From the NCBI GenBank assembly GCA_027604505.1, contig JADIIX010000048.1, positions 90,861 through 154,860 on the forward strand: a DNA stretch of 64,000 bases, in the 5' to 3' direction. Position numbers and translations under genes: made by a program. Below are positions 12,507 to 22,746 of this stretch, piece after piece (position 1 is the first letter of the stretch; every line of letters starts with the position of its first letter). Under the pieces are notes generated by a model, which saw only the letters and a list, made by a program, of their open reading frames with translations, had not been told where the DNA came from and did no database searches. The stretch comes from Gonapodya sp. JEL0774 (lineage: Eukaryota; Monoblepharomycota; Monoblepharidomycetes; Monoblepharidales; Gonapodyaceae).

Positions 12507-13789
12507 CTATTCGTCGTCCGTATCACTTTGCCCCGCACCAACGTCCGGTATTTTGTCTCCTGCCACATGTTCGTCCTCATCCGACTCTTCGCCAAAAACG
12601 ACTTCGGCAGCAGCTCGCCTAATGAATAGAAGCGGATACACTCGTGCATCTGCCCTCATACAGTTGACAAAGCAGACGACTTCACCCACCGCCTCTTGTT
12701 TGGATTAATTAGACTTCTTTCCGACTTGCTGCCCAAGCCGACCATCTTTGGCTTTTCTTTCACTCGCCGACCTCCGGGTCCTCCGTGCATGGGCCTGTAG
12801 TTCATCGCAGAGTCCATGGTCGACGCCCCTATTCGTCCGTCACGGGACCCAGTTGTCAATTTGGCTGTCTCCATTTGCTGAAGTTTCTCTTTGTGAAACT
12901 TTAATTCAGATTCTGTTTGTTCCAGCTTCTTCCGCAATGCATCGAACTCGGCAGCTAATGAGGTTACAAGCTTACGGTCTTTCATCTCGGACATGGTTGG
13001 TTGAACCCGACTCACTTTTCGCAGGATCCTCTCCTATATAACACCGCCGCTTCTCAGCGCAAGCTGTGAACAGCTTGGCAAAGTGCATTTGCATTACTCA
13101 GCAGATTTTTTACTACTCGCTCAAACCCTCCCTCACCTTGACCATCAGCTCAGAGACTCGCACTTTAGCCTCATCCGGTTCAATTTTCTCCAACGTATCA
13201 AAGCGAATGGGATGCGAGGAATCGGGTTCTATCGTGAACTGAAAATCTTGGGGGATGAACCTTTCGGCGAACGATAGAAGATTGATTGAGGCGTCTTACA
13301 TTGACATACTCTCCCTTGACGTCCACTTTGAGATTCCCATGTGGTAGCTCATTCACCTGAGGAAGAGCACGAAGCTGAATTAGTGGTTAGATGGACGCAC
13401 CTCATTACCTCCATCGCACTATTCTTTTTGCAAAATCCTCCTGCCTCTGTAATCCTGACGCCAAAATCAGTTTACTTAGTTGGTTGCCGGTGTAAGTCCG
13501 TCGAAACCATCGATCTCTTGGTGGTGAAGGAAGGCCTTAAGCCGAATGCGAGTCGCGATTTGAATTGAGATCGGAGTTCACCTTCCATCTGTCACGTTGA
13601 TTGTGAGAGAATGATCGGTTGCTCCCATGTAGACAAAGAGTTGAAGTGGATGGTAGACAAGCTGAACAAGCTTGTCCATGAGAAAAATGAGTGACATAAC
13701 GATGACCTTGAGGGGAGAAACGTAGATATCTCTCATGCTGTGTATCTTCAACTTACGTCATTGAGAGCGCTAAGAGTTTTCGTTCCCAT
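12507..13789 (-). CDS. PAXX-like NHEJ factor (XRCC4/XLF superfamily)
   Basis: Eight exons, 13789-13757, about 13661-13582, 13516-13420, 13356-13300, 13238-13137, 13073-13016, 12954-12690, 12618-12507, give about 267 aa (human PAXX 204). The head resembles the PAXX beta-barrel: QLFVYMGATDHSLTINVTDG, WFRRTYTGNQLSKLILASGL, then FTIEPDSSHPIRFDTLEKI. A coiled coil follows (AEFDALRKKLEQTESELKF). The tail has SLINP (residues 223-227), a basic KRRR and AEVVF (Val237/Phe239), parallel to human PAXX SLINP ... GGVDF, where V199 and F201 bind Ku. An acidic end follows. The exon 3 donor (GTGCGA at 13419) and the exon 2 acceptor are less certain. The role in end-joining is inferred from family resemblance only. 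Confidence 0.68.
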
Positions 13790-13947
13790 CGCTCCAAAGA
13801 TACAAATCAATCGGGAACTTCATGATGCACAGAACACAACGAAGAAAAGCAGAACCGACTCAGCGCACAACTCGCATACCAATAAATCAGAGTGCTATTA
13901 TTGCGTCGGGTCACTGGTTACCATCTCAGGAAGCACCGGACTTGTGA

Positions 13948-14500
13948 ATGGTTGCTTGCCGTCACGAAGACTCCATACTTCACGGCAGCAGAAAGCGAAA
14001 ATGCTGTCACAACCCCAACACGGAACGTTTGGAACACCCACTAAACAGTGGAAATCGGGAATATGCTCCATCGCCCGCAATTCACCGTCTTTTTCGACCG
14101 GACGTTTTCGAGCGCCTGAAGTTCGTCCACCCGGCTGATCGTGCACCTCACGTCTACTGTAGTGAACAACTCCTGGGTCTTGGAGCCATTGCCGAGCGGT
14201 TCTGGATCCAAGGAATCACGTCTAAGGGCTTGGATTAGTGTGTATCAGTATGAACGTCCCACTTATTGAGTTATTGCAGAATCCTTCGACAACAGGGTGA
14301 TGTTGTCCGATTAGAGGACATTATGGCAAGGCAGACAGACGACGAAAGCACCGGACTTGATAAACGGAAGTGCTTTCGAATGGTCTGCGACTATATACCT
14401 AGAGGTCCGTGCAGTCCCTCCTTCTTCAGCTTCTTGTACATTCGCCTAACGTAATCTGCGAACTACAGACTCCCCGTGGAGACTGATTATGCCATTCTAG
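13948..14500 (+). CDS. small protein of unknown function (OB-fold-like strand pattern)
   Basis: Not recognised. Exons 13948-14219, 14280-14404 and 14469-14500 give about 142 aa starting at ATG 13948 and ending TAG 14498-14500; phases close (2 and 1). The body carries FERLKFVHPADRAPHVY, GAIAERFWIQGITILRQQ and GDVVRLEDIMARQ. The FWIQG(I)-x-GDVVRLED pattern resembles the first strands of OB-folds such as RMI2 or STN1, but this is too weak to name. The gene is divergent from the PAXX-like gene (158 bp between starts), so the two could share a promoter. The donors GTCTAAG and GTCCGTG are non-optimal, so the exon set is provisional. Confidence 0.4.
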
Positions 14501-14721
14501 TATTCTATTGTAGCTATTACACGGAGAACCTCAACAAAAGCTACGTTTATGTATCGCGCCACTTATTGTACTCTTATAAGGGCTCCCGGGTTGATTCAAA
14601 GCAAGTCGACCCGTGATTGAATCTGATTAGTGACAGCAATGGTGGGACGAGACGGTCCATCACCTGCACCAAACCATAGTCCGACATCGGAAACCAACCG
14701 CAACCAAGTCTCTCCAATAGG

Positions 14722-14766
14722 CGGGGTAGACGGGGTAGACGGGGTGGACGGGGTAGACGGGGTAGT
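14722..14766 (+). repeat. 9-bp minisatellite with G-quadruplex pattern
   Basis: Five tandem copies of the 9-mer CGGGGTAGA (third copy CGGGGTGGA, last copy ends T). The + strand therefore has five GGGG runs, each separated by five bases, which meets the usual G-quadruplex formula. It lies between two convergent gene ends. Confidence 0.9.
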
Positions 14767-14786
14767 GTGAACTTGCCCAACTACTC

Positions 14787-14822
14787 AAAGACCGACAAAG
14801 TTTTACTGTGTCGGTCTTAGCG
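14787..14822. terminator. possible hairpin between convergent genes
   Basis: AAGACCGACA (14788-14797) is repeated as its reverse complement TGTCGGTCTT (14809-14818) with about 11 bases between. A stem of this size could form in either transcript's 3' region. Eukaryotic termination does not need it, so any function is a guess. Confidence 0.35.
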
Positions 14823-14877
14823 CAAACAAAAACTACTACATTTCACTCCTGGCGAACATTCGTCCATCAAACTCGCA

Positions 14878-16673
14878 CTAACTGCTTAGAAGGCTTCTAA
14901 AATGAGAGTTCTCTCCGCCCTCCAAGACACGCGATAGGGGCAAAGTGGATGGTCGGCGTTGCTGCATCTGCAGTTTGGTGCCCCAAAGCTGAATCTTCAG
15001 AAGATAACTCTCTTTCAACAAAACATGAACGCACCAGATATTCAATTGCCAGGGAAAGACCGCTGCGACGCTCTTCATTAGACGAGTGCTTTCCAATCCA
15101 TACGATAACTTCGCTTCCGCTGTCGAGCAAAAACACATCATCCGATTTCTTGTTGACGGAACAGTTAGGGCTCATTGATTGCATTAGGGGGAGCTGGAAG
15201 CCTTTACCCACAAAATCACCCATTGTAATTGTACCTCGGCGAACCTCGGTGAAAGTAAGTTTGCCCGATGCCCGTACGATCTTCAGGAGGACTTTCGTGC
15301 CCGACGAAGACAGGCTCCTTGCTGTTGTCCAAATGTTTCAACCAAGGCTTTGTCTTCAAAGTAAAAAACGGGCTCACCTGAATCGATCGCTGGCTTTATC
15401 CGGACATCCTGAACACTGGACGCCGGAACACCGAGGAGCTCCCAGAATCGCGCACCATCCCTATCCCCTTGATCAATGACCTGTATCAGACCCATTCAAA
15501 CATTAGCGCCTGCCATCCAAGAATTCGACATCAAGAACCCACCTTGACTTCAGCACCTCCGCGCTCCCCATCAAGGTATCGACAAAATCCAGCAGCAGTA
15601 ACCCTTTCAATCCCGTTTGAATGCTTCCCATTCCATTGGTAAATCACTTTTCCATTGTCCAAAACAAAAACGTCCCCGTCGTTGAGACTATCTGCATTTA
15701 GGGGAACTTCATTCAGCAATGCTTGATTCTTTTTCTGACCACTCTTGACATGATAGAGGCGTGGTCGGAATACTTCACTCTATGTTGCAGCTTGTTTGTT
15801 GCTGATGAATCGATGTCACAAGTGCATCAACACGACAACTAACCTTCACATGCTTGAACCCAGAGTCAGCACCTCCTTTAGTGACAATAAAATTGTTGAA
15901 ATAAGATAGAAAGAGAGGAGATTCGTTGCCCTGGACTTCACGGTGCTGGACAGCGGTGGTGTGAAGATCTAACGCCAGATAGGATTTTAACCATGGACTT
16001 CTTCAGGTACACCACGTGATGATTAACTTGCAGTCATCGAGTTCCACTGTCTTGTATGCTGCAGTGCCTGCTTCATCTTGGGTTGTCTCGAGCCCCAAAA
16101 AGAAGTGGATATCATGGTAGAGCTTTGGCGCTGAAGGTTCTTTCCATGTCTGTCAGTGTGTATTGATGGTCAGCACTCAGCAGGAACGTAGCGCTGCTTC
16201 ATAGGGCGATTTGTCAGTGATTGACGTACGTTCAAAACTATATACTGAACGAAGTTGTTCAAACTTGTGAGCAATCAGTGTCATTCAAGCACCCAAGACA
16301 ATCACGAACCGAGTCTCCGGTAAAAAACTGTCCATAGTGCGAGGGATCAACAGGGACAACCTTGAAGTTGACGATCCTCCAGACACGCAATTCAACTGCC
16401 TCCCCCACTCCTCTCCACTGGGCTTCTGTTTCCGCCGCAGAGAGGCGGACTTTCTTTTCAAGCTGTGGGAGAGAAGGGGTGCGAACACCGTTGGTGCGAA
16501 AGCTTCTCGAGATCAAGGTTCCGCGTGTAAGCAAAGCTTCTATACACATACATCTGTTCCAAGCCCTGCGATATTCGAGTCGCTTAGATCTGATTACATG
16601 GAGAATTTTATTTGAGTTGTTGAAGTGAATGCGACGAACGCATCTCCTTACCGAGCTGCTTTGGCTTCATCAT
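14878..16673 (-). CDS. severin/fragmin-type gelsolin-family protein (three gelsolin repeats)
   Basis: Ca2+-regulated actin filament severing/capping protein. Ten exons: 16673-16652, 16589-16552, 16462-16310, 16244-16230, 16149-16032, 15968-15844, 15779-15543, 15480-15378, 15321-15035, 14967-14878; about 395 aa. Three gelsolin repeats: G1 ([56 protein letters not shown]), G2 ([29 protein letters not shown]) and G3 ([28 protein letters not shown], ending [16 protein letters not shown]). The fourth exon is only 15 nt (YIVLN), and the intron 16031-15969 uses GC-AG. There is no villin headpiece. The length fits severin, fragmin or CapG. It lies downstream of AXDND1 on the same strand. Confidence 0.93.
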
Positions 16674-17070
16674 AGCTGGGGATTGGACATATACGATGCC
16701 GGGTGTTGAACAGCATTGAGTTTAATATATGTTCACAAACAGTAGCATTCGCAGCGGTAGCACGGACGAGGATTTTTTTTTGGCTCAGAATGGAACAGCG
16801 TCAGTGTGGAGATGTAATTCGCGGAGAGAGAGCAGGACGAACATATTGCCAATGAGGCCACCGACTTTACATTGTATGTAATGCAAGATGTAATGGATAA
16901 TGCACCGGTTTGTTACTTTCTCCCCTCTTGCGCTGCAGAAATCAAATGGTGTAAAACACAGGTAAGGGTATGGTGTAATGAGATTCAGGATTATCATACA
17001 GTCAACATTTATGTGCCGGTACTCTCGTTACCATCATCCGGAAACACCACGAGCCCAAGATCGTCCTCAT
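16674..17070. other. intergenic / severin promoter region
   Basis: 397 bp between the AXDND1 stop (17071) and the severin start (16673), both on the minus strand. It should hold the AXDND1 3' UTR and severin promoter. Short open frames only; no gene or repeat seen. Confidence 0.6.
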
Positions 17071-20000
17071 TCACTTGATTCGTAAGTGGAACATACTGCG
17101 TCTTAGCAAATAGTCCAGCCACAGCGCCTGAACGAAGCAAACGTTCACCGATTTGTATCCAAGCATCGCAGTGAGCTCTGGGGTACAAAATAGGGTTCTG
17201 TGTGATCGCACTCAAAGCCGCATATGACACCCAGTGCACGCCCGCGATACTCACTGTGCCAGTTCCCTCAAATCTCTGCCGTCATCTGCCTGCATCTCAA
17301 TTGGTCCAGCATCTTGCATTAGGTTCCCTGTAAACACAGTCAGCTCGTGCCGGAGTTGATGATACTCTCGTTCCCAGCGTCGTTCGTCCGGCTGTGGGTG
17401 ATGTCCAAACTCTTTCTTTGGCACAGGCGTTGAATCTGACCGACTGCGGGAAGCTTGAGGTGTCCCACGGGATACGGAAGGGAGGGTCGACGTTGGCGGT
17501 ATTGTTTTGGTGTTGGGGCTGCTTGTTGAGCTTCCAGTGGCTCTCTTCTTTGAATCTGAGCTCACATTCTCATTAGGTTTGGATGAAGATGATGGCGATG
17601 ATTTCTCTTGCTCCGCTGTGCTTTCCCCATCAGAGCCTCGAATGTTCACTAGCAAGCCAACCATCCAAGTGACGGCTGACGAGTGTAAGCGACTGTTCTC
17701 CTCATGTCTGGCATCAGCATCAGTGGAAAGTTGATCCTGCACACGATTGAGCCAACTATCAATGCGACTGGGAATTTTGGCCTGCTCTGTCTCTGTAGTG
17801 TTCGAAAGTGTGTCTGATCGCGAGGTGCAAGAAAGTACGGAATGGTGAACATTTGTGGGAAGCCCTTTGATTGTGGCCTTGGAAGTCGTAACTAACCTCT
17901 CAGTGCTTTCACAAGTTGGCTCCACGTTCTCAAACTCTCTCTGAGTGCAGAGCGCTCCTGCTCTGCCAAACCCAAATCGCCCTCTCGGGCATGGTACGCC
18001 GCGACTCTGTCTTCCAGTTGATTCTGCAGCGCAACCGCAGCCGATGCAACCCCGTCTTCACCCGCTAGTCGTGCTGCAAGTTTGTCACACCATCGATCCA
18101 CATCCCGCCCTCCCCGTGTGAGAGTTTCCTTCATGGTACTGTACCTCGCTGCATTGGTTGACGCAGCATTTCTATTCAGCAACCGATTAGCTGACTCAAG
18201 CCACCCGTCCGACAGTCGTCGGGCAGAGAGCAGGTCCTCGCGCAGGGCTAAATATGCTTCAGAGGTGAAACGGCTAGCTATTCGAGAGCAGGCATCCAGC
18301 CAGTCCGCCAGGTGTTCCCCAGCTGTCCGGGCATCGCGCACGTAAAAAACTTCAAGAAGGGGGTGGTGAGCCGCGGATGAAGCGACGGCAGCAGTGTTCA
18401 CATTCACATTGCCCAAGATAATGTTCGGATCATTCACTTCAAGACCTCTCAGAACAGCCTGCATTGCCTTGCTCACAGCTGCGAGCGCCTCCACCCCTGC
18501 TTTATCCTCTTCAACCACGCGCTGTGATAACCCCATTAGCTGCCTTTTCCACTTGCCTACTTGGTCCGCTACCAATTCCACATCTCTGGCATTCGTCTGC
18601 GCGACGAGAACGGCCATCTTTGCTGCGCATCGCAAGCGTCCTTCTTCTTCATGTTGTAATCTCACCAAATCCTCCACACCATGTTCCTCTCCCGCTCTCA
18701 CAGCGAGTGCAGTGGCTGCGTCCATCCAAACTGCCCGGTCCCGTTCTGCCTTGCCCAGTGCTGTTTCCAGTCGACGTCTTTGCATCGCATACAGAGCTCT
18801 ATATTCTCGCACTACTTCATCTGCACCTTCTGCTGCCGTCACAGCACGCACCAGCCTTTGTGCTGCTTCCCCTGCCCGTTGAGCAACCTCAGCATCATGC
18901 GCACGCACAAGCTCTACCCCGCGGGCGAGATCCCTTGCAGCCTCCCTTGCACGACGAAGTTCCTCCGCCAGTCGCGTGGACAGCTTCCGTTGCGCCTGTA
19001 GCTCGGCATGCATGTTACGGACGTGAACAGGTATTCGGCGGAACATGCCAGCGTATCGGCGTCGCACCTCAGCAAGGAGCTGACCTCGCTCAATCATTGT
19101 TACTGCGCACTGACGGACGAGCTCTGCGAGGACAGTGTCATAAATGCGCTGCTCTTCGCGAATGATGCCCAGAAAAGCATGCAGGTCTGTAGGATAGATG
19201 GGGAAGGCCCCCCCGGTCTCGGTCGGCATAGGTGGCGAGCCGGTGGTAATGTCGTTGCCCACAATGACACCATCGGCTCCAATGGTAGAAAGCGCCCGCA
19301 TCATTTCTTCTTTCACTGCGACCATCTCTTTTCGGGTGAGCGGGCGGAGAACGGAGGCTCCACGCACTGGTGTTTCGGTTGCTGGGTCGATTGAATCGAT
19401 CTTGTGGAGGTGGGTTCAAGAACGAGGTATCAGTGAGTTGCCCGACCACGACGAAGTCCTTCCTTCTTTCACAGAAACTCACGGCACCTTCGCCCCTCTC
19501 TTCCAACTCGCCAGCAACTTCTCGGAGATCCGCGAGCACATTCCGCCTGGACTTTGCTTGGAAGAGTTGAGATTGACCAAAATGAGATAGAGAGGAAGCT
19601 GGCCGCGAAGGGTTCGATGGGTGCCTTTGGTGAGAATGGGATAGCCCAGGAGAATGCGACGACGGAGACATTGGGCGAGATATTGTCACAGAGGTGGTAG
19701 GAGGTTTCTCGGGGGATATGCTGACAGATTGCGATGTCTGGCCACTAGGTTTCCAACCAACGTATTTTCCACCAGCCCCATCAGGTGGCGGAGCATTCAT
19801 CGACAGTTCAGTTGTTTCAGATTTATTGGCGCCCTGTGTAAGCGGTTTGCGCATGGACTCAGAGTCTCCTTGGGAGCCGGTGGCAGGGAGCGGCGGATCG
19901 GTTGGGTTGAGCGGACTAGAGGCTGAAGAGGAAACAAATGACTGTTCTTTCATTTCGACTTGCTCGCCGCGAGCATTTCCTTTCGCTTTGCTGGTTCCAA

Positions 20001-20163
20001 TTCCTCCAGACTGTCTGCTCCTCGGCTTCATTTTGGTGTTGACGACCTGGGCATGAGAGCCGCGGGTCTCTGCATGGCGGAGTTTGTCAAGGTCAGTGCG
20101 AAGAAAGGCTGGGAGAAAGGAAGGTGTTGGAGAAGATGGCGACGGGTCGCGATTCGTGTCCAT
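17071..20163 (-). CDS. AXDND1: AXDND1-like axonemal dynein light-chain domain protein
   Basis: Axonemal dynein light chain domain-containing protein 1 homologue, a ciliary/flagellar protein. Exons 20163-19483, 19400-17897, 17792-17255, 17197-17071, about 949 aa (human about 1012). The N-terminal third is disordered, rich in Ser/Pro. The dynein-light-chain (p28-like) segment is in the second exon: VLRPLTRKEMVAVKEEM, then YDTVLAELVRQCAVTMIERG and QLLAEVRRRYAGMFRRIPVH, followed by long Ala/Arg/Glu-rich coiled coil. The start was set at ATG 20163; an upstream in-frame extension has a hydrophobic stretch but no supporting similarity. The last exon frame is the least sure. GC content and codon use in exon 2 are unusually high. 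Confidence 0.82.
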
Positions 20164-20483
20164 TGTGTAAAAGCAAATCTTGACCAGTTCATTTCTTCCG
20201 GTGGGTGCTAGGATTAAAATGGCTGCAACCGACACAGATAGAAACGCAATTGAAAACAATGTCCCCGAGCACATCATTTTACAGTCAAAATGATTATCAG
20301 AATTCTGATATGTGCTGTCGGATAACAATCTGGGGGAGACAGGATGAACCCCAAAACTATCTGGTGCAAATGTAGAAAGGCACTGAATAGCATTTCATCA
20401 CATCACATTACATTCATGGAATTTTTGCTTCTTACGACTGACCATTCATTCTCCATGACGCTCCACAACGACGAGCCCATCGT
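20164..20483. other. intergenic gap
   Basis: 320 bp between the AXDND1 start and FIS1 stop, both on the minus strand. It must include the AXDND1 promoter. An open frame upstream of the AXDND1 ATG reads into a hydrophobic stretch but has no support as coding. Confidence 0.5.
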
Positions 20484-21459
20484 CTACCGTGCTGCCCGTA
20501 CAATAGCTGTGATAACACCTACAGCGACCTGTTTAAAAACAAAGTATTGCAAGTGCGATTTGGACGAGAAACCACAGAACGAATACGACGTGAGGTGAGC
20601 AGGGGAGGTAGTCTCTCCACCGAAACGGCCTCACTCACAGCCGCCGCTCCTCCCACAATCGCCATGCCCGTAACTCCTTCATCCCTAACTCTTTGCTCGA
20701 TCAAGTCGTTCAGTGCCTCGAACTGGGAGTTGGATGGTTCCTCTCGTCGCAGGGTGAGGATGAACTTTCGTGCTTCGGCATAGTTGCCGAGCTTCAGGTT
20801 GCCAATAGAGAGATAGAAGAGACATTCTCTGGAGAGGGGTGGGTGGTGTTTGTAGAGTCCTGCGGTGGTTGTAGTTTCAGAGAAATATAAGAGCCAGTGG
20901 GACGACATAAAACACAAAATGAACCCCGCGATGATTCAAGTCAAAACTGCTCTCAAACACCCCAATACACAATAAGGAAAGGATCCGTGAACCGGGGTGT
21001 TTTTGTACCCGCTTCCTTTCGGTGTTCGGGAGAATCGAGCACTCCGGCATAAAAAGGAGCTCTTGAGGGTAAGGACGAGAGATTACCACCGTCTTCAAGC
21101 GCGTAGAATTTTGCTTAGATCGCTCACACCTCGCCGAAGCACCAGTTTTCCTGCCACAGACCGGTCAGCGGACTCACCCCAGAGGACCTTCAAACCCTCT
21201 TCAACATCCTGTTTACTTCCACTACGGACTAAGCCCCATCCGTAGTTAAAGGTGGTCTTTGAAGGGGGGAGGAGTGGGGAGGGAGAGGAGTATCGTAACG
21301 TAAACACATTACCGCATCCCAATGATCTGCGAAGTTTCGTTACGAGAGCAGCACCTGCATAGAAGGGGCTGGTCGCTCTCTTTGATATTGTTCCCTAATG
21401 ACCTGATTGGTGATGAACACAACTACTTCAGGAGACGGCGCATCCAGAAGGGGATGAGA
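20484..21459 (-). CDS. FIS1: FIS1, mitochondrial/peroxisomal fission protein
   Basis: Tail-anchored TPR-like adaptor on the outer mitochondrial and peroxisomal membrane that recruits the fission machinery. Exons: (5' end open) 21459-21355, 21256-21178, 20859-20639, 20528-20484. Signatures: VIREQYQRERP, TTFNYGWGLVRSG, RECLFYLSIGNLKLGNYAEA, REEPSNSQFEALNDLIEQ and the tail anchor GMAIVGGAAAVAVGVITA followed by IVRAAR. The last exon is 45 nt and supplies half of the anchor. The first coding exon is not resolved: no ATG lies in frame upstream of 21459 before a stop, so a short 5' exon must exist further right. The intron 21177-20860 is unusually long here (318 bp). Confidence 0.85.
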
Positions 21460-21839
21460 CTCTGTACCTGTACTTGCTGAAGACAATTGCAGAGATCGTG
21501 TTAAGCATGTGAGTTTCCATTGAATACGTCAGTTTGTGGGAGATTAGACTCGAAATTCGACCAGATAACACAACGAATATAGTTACGTCAGCGGGTAAGT
21601 TTTCTATTGCCTCCACAGGTACTATCTTCCCTTCATCATTGTCTTGCTTGAAGATGTTGAGGAAATCCATGATGACGGAGTGCAGGATGCTGATGAGGGA
21701 ATCTGCATGCACCAATTTACTTGTAGGAACTTATCAGTTTGGCTGAGGCCGAGTCCACTTCTTCCTTTCCCCCATTTCCGCGCAATAATGGACTTTGTCG
21801 ACCTGCCACCAACAAACGGGCTACCCACCCTTCCACCCT
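21460..21839. other. unresolved region between FIS1 and an RPA-like gene
   Basis: Should contain the FIS1 5' exon and the start of the plus-strand RPA-like gene. The minus strand has a coding-looking open frame (about 21715-21540, with LISILHSVIMDFLNIFKQDN) that is out of frame with the FIS1 exon unless spliced at GTAACT. No assignment made. Confidence 0.3.
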
Positions 21840-22746
21840 CTCTCGTTGCAACACTTGTTCATACCAATATCAGGTCTGGACTCATGTGCGTCAGTTGTCT
21901 TCGCATTTTGGCTTGAATCCTCTCCGACGAGTGAAAGTATGATTTGAGCTCCAAAACCATCGCGTTCTCGCTCTGTCCCATGCTTTAGTATAGTGTGCGC
22001 TCATGTCCGGTCATCTCCTGTAAATCTCGCTCCCTGATCCCAACCTCGCCACCCCGTCCGATTTTGAAGGATGTCACCAAATCCTCTTATTCCGCCCGTT
22101 CAACCTCAAACCATCAAATATCGTACCTAACAAAGACAGCACCTCGGTACTTCTGCACTTCGTGTGCCTGCACGACCCAAACGCCTGTATGCAAATTCAT
22201 GCTCCAGGCAGCACTGGCGTACAAAGGCTCAATTCGCACTGTGCTCGCTTGGGACGAGGTTGTGGAAAAGCTGTTGGGTTGTACAGCTATTGAACTGGAT
22301 AAGGTACACAGGGATTTCTTTCCACGCTCTCCCTAAACATGGGTATGACATTAAAGTGCAATTCATTCTATCCCATCTTGTGATAGCTGATTATCGACAT
22401 CCCTGCATTACTTGACTTCGTGGAAGACTATATACTCGGAACCAAATGCACTGTATCCTTGAGAAACACCGTTCGAGTGAGAAAGGTGGGTCCTCGACCG
22501 GCGACTGCTGTTAACCAGCTCCAGGAACATGATTCTACTCTCATCTCGCCCCCAATACTTGCGCTTTTTTCATCCTGTATACTTTTTCTCCACCCATTCT
22601 CCTAGCATGCCGACTTTGCCCCTGATCCCATCGCGGATTCGATCGTGCCAATAAACACAAATTATGTGCCTTTTATGAAGGCTTGGGAGAGAAGGGTGGG
22701 CTTGCAGACGACAAGGGACACGAAACAACCGATGGCAGGCTGCTAA
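21840..22746 (+). CDS. RPA70 DBD-C-like OB-fold/zinc-ribbon protein (5' end unresolved)
   Basis: Likely single-strand-DNA-binding OB-fold protein. Well-supported 3' exons: up to 21936, 21989-22303, 22387-22485, 22606-22746 (all phase 0), stop TAA 22744-22746. The core resembles the C-terminal DNA-binding domain of RPA1: a zinc-ribbon-type pair of knuckles (CPVISC, then RYFCTSC), followed by KFMLQAALAYKG, VVEKLLGCTAIELDK and a further strand-rich exon (GTKCTVSLRNTVRVRK). Here RPA1 has Cx4-5C...CxxC then a FMLQV strand and AEAILGQxAAYLGEL. The gene looks shorter than RPA1, so a MEIOB-, POT1- or SHLD2-like paralogue is possible. N-terminal exons (with RCNTCSYQYQVW) are uncertain, as is the start given. 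Confidence 0.45.

Larger units (their letters stand above)
14501..14877. other. convergent intergenic region
   Basis: 377 bp between the 3' end of the unknown gene and the 3' end of severin. It contains an alternative, longer open frame for the last exon of the unknown gene (to about 14613), the tandem G-rich repeat at 14722-14766 and an imperfect inverted repeat around AAGACCGACA / TGTCGGTCTT (14788-14820). No gene seen. Confidence 0.6.

Noticed and set aside
13948-14500. Naming the unknown gene as STN1, TEN1 or RMI2
   Set aside because: The OB-like pattern covers under 40 residues and no family-specific motif is present. Left as unknown.
15283-15495. Severin exon read-through ending early, suggesting truncation or frameshift
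   Set aside because: The apparent frameshift is an intron (15377-15322). Splicing restores gelsolin repeat 3.
20164-20328. N-terminal extension of AXDND1 with a signal-anchor-like hydrophobic stretch
   Set aside because: The hydrophobic segment lies upstream of a good ATG (20163), has no family similarity and an axonemal protein would not need it. Treated as untranslated.
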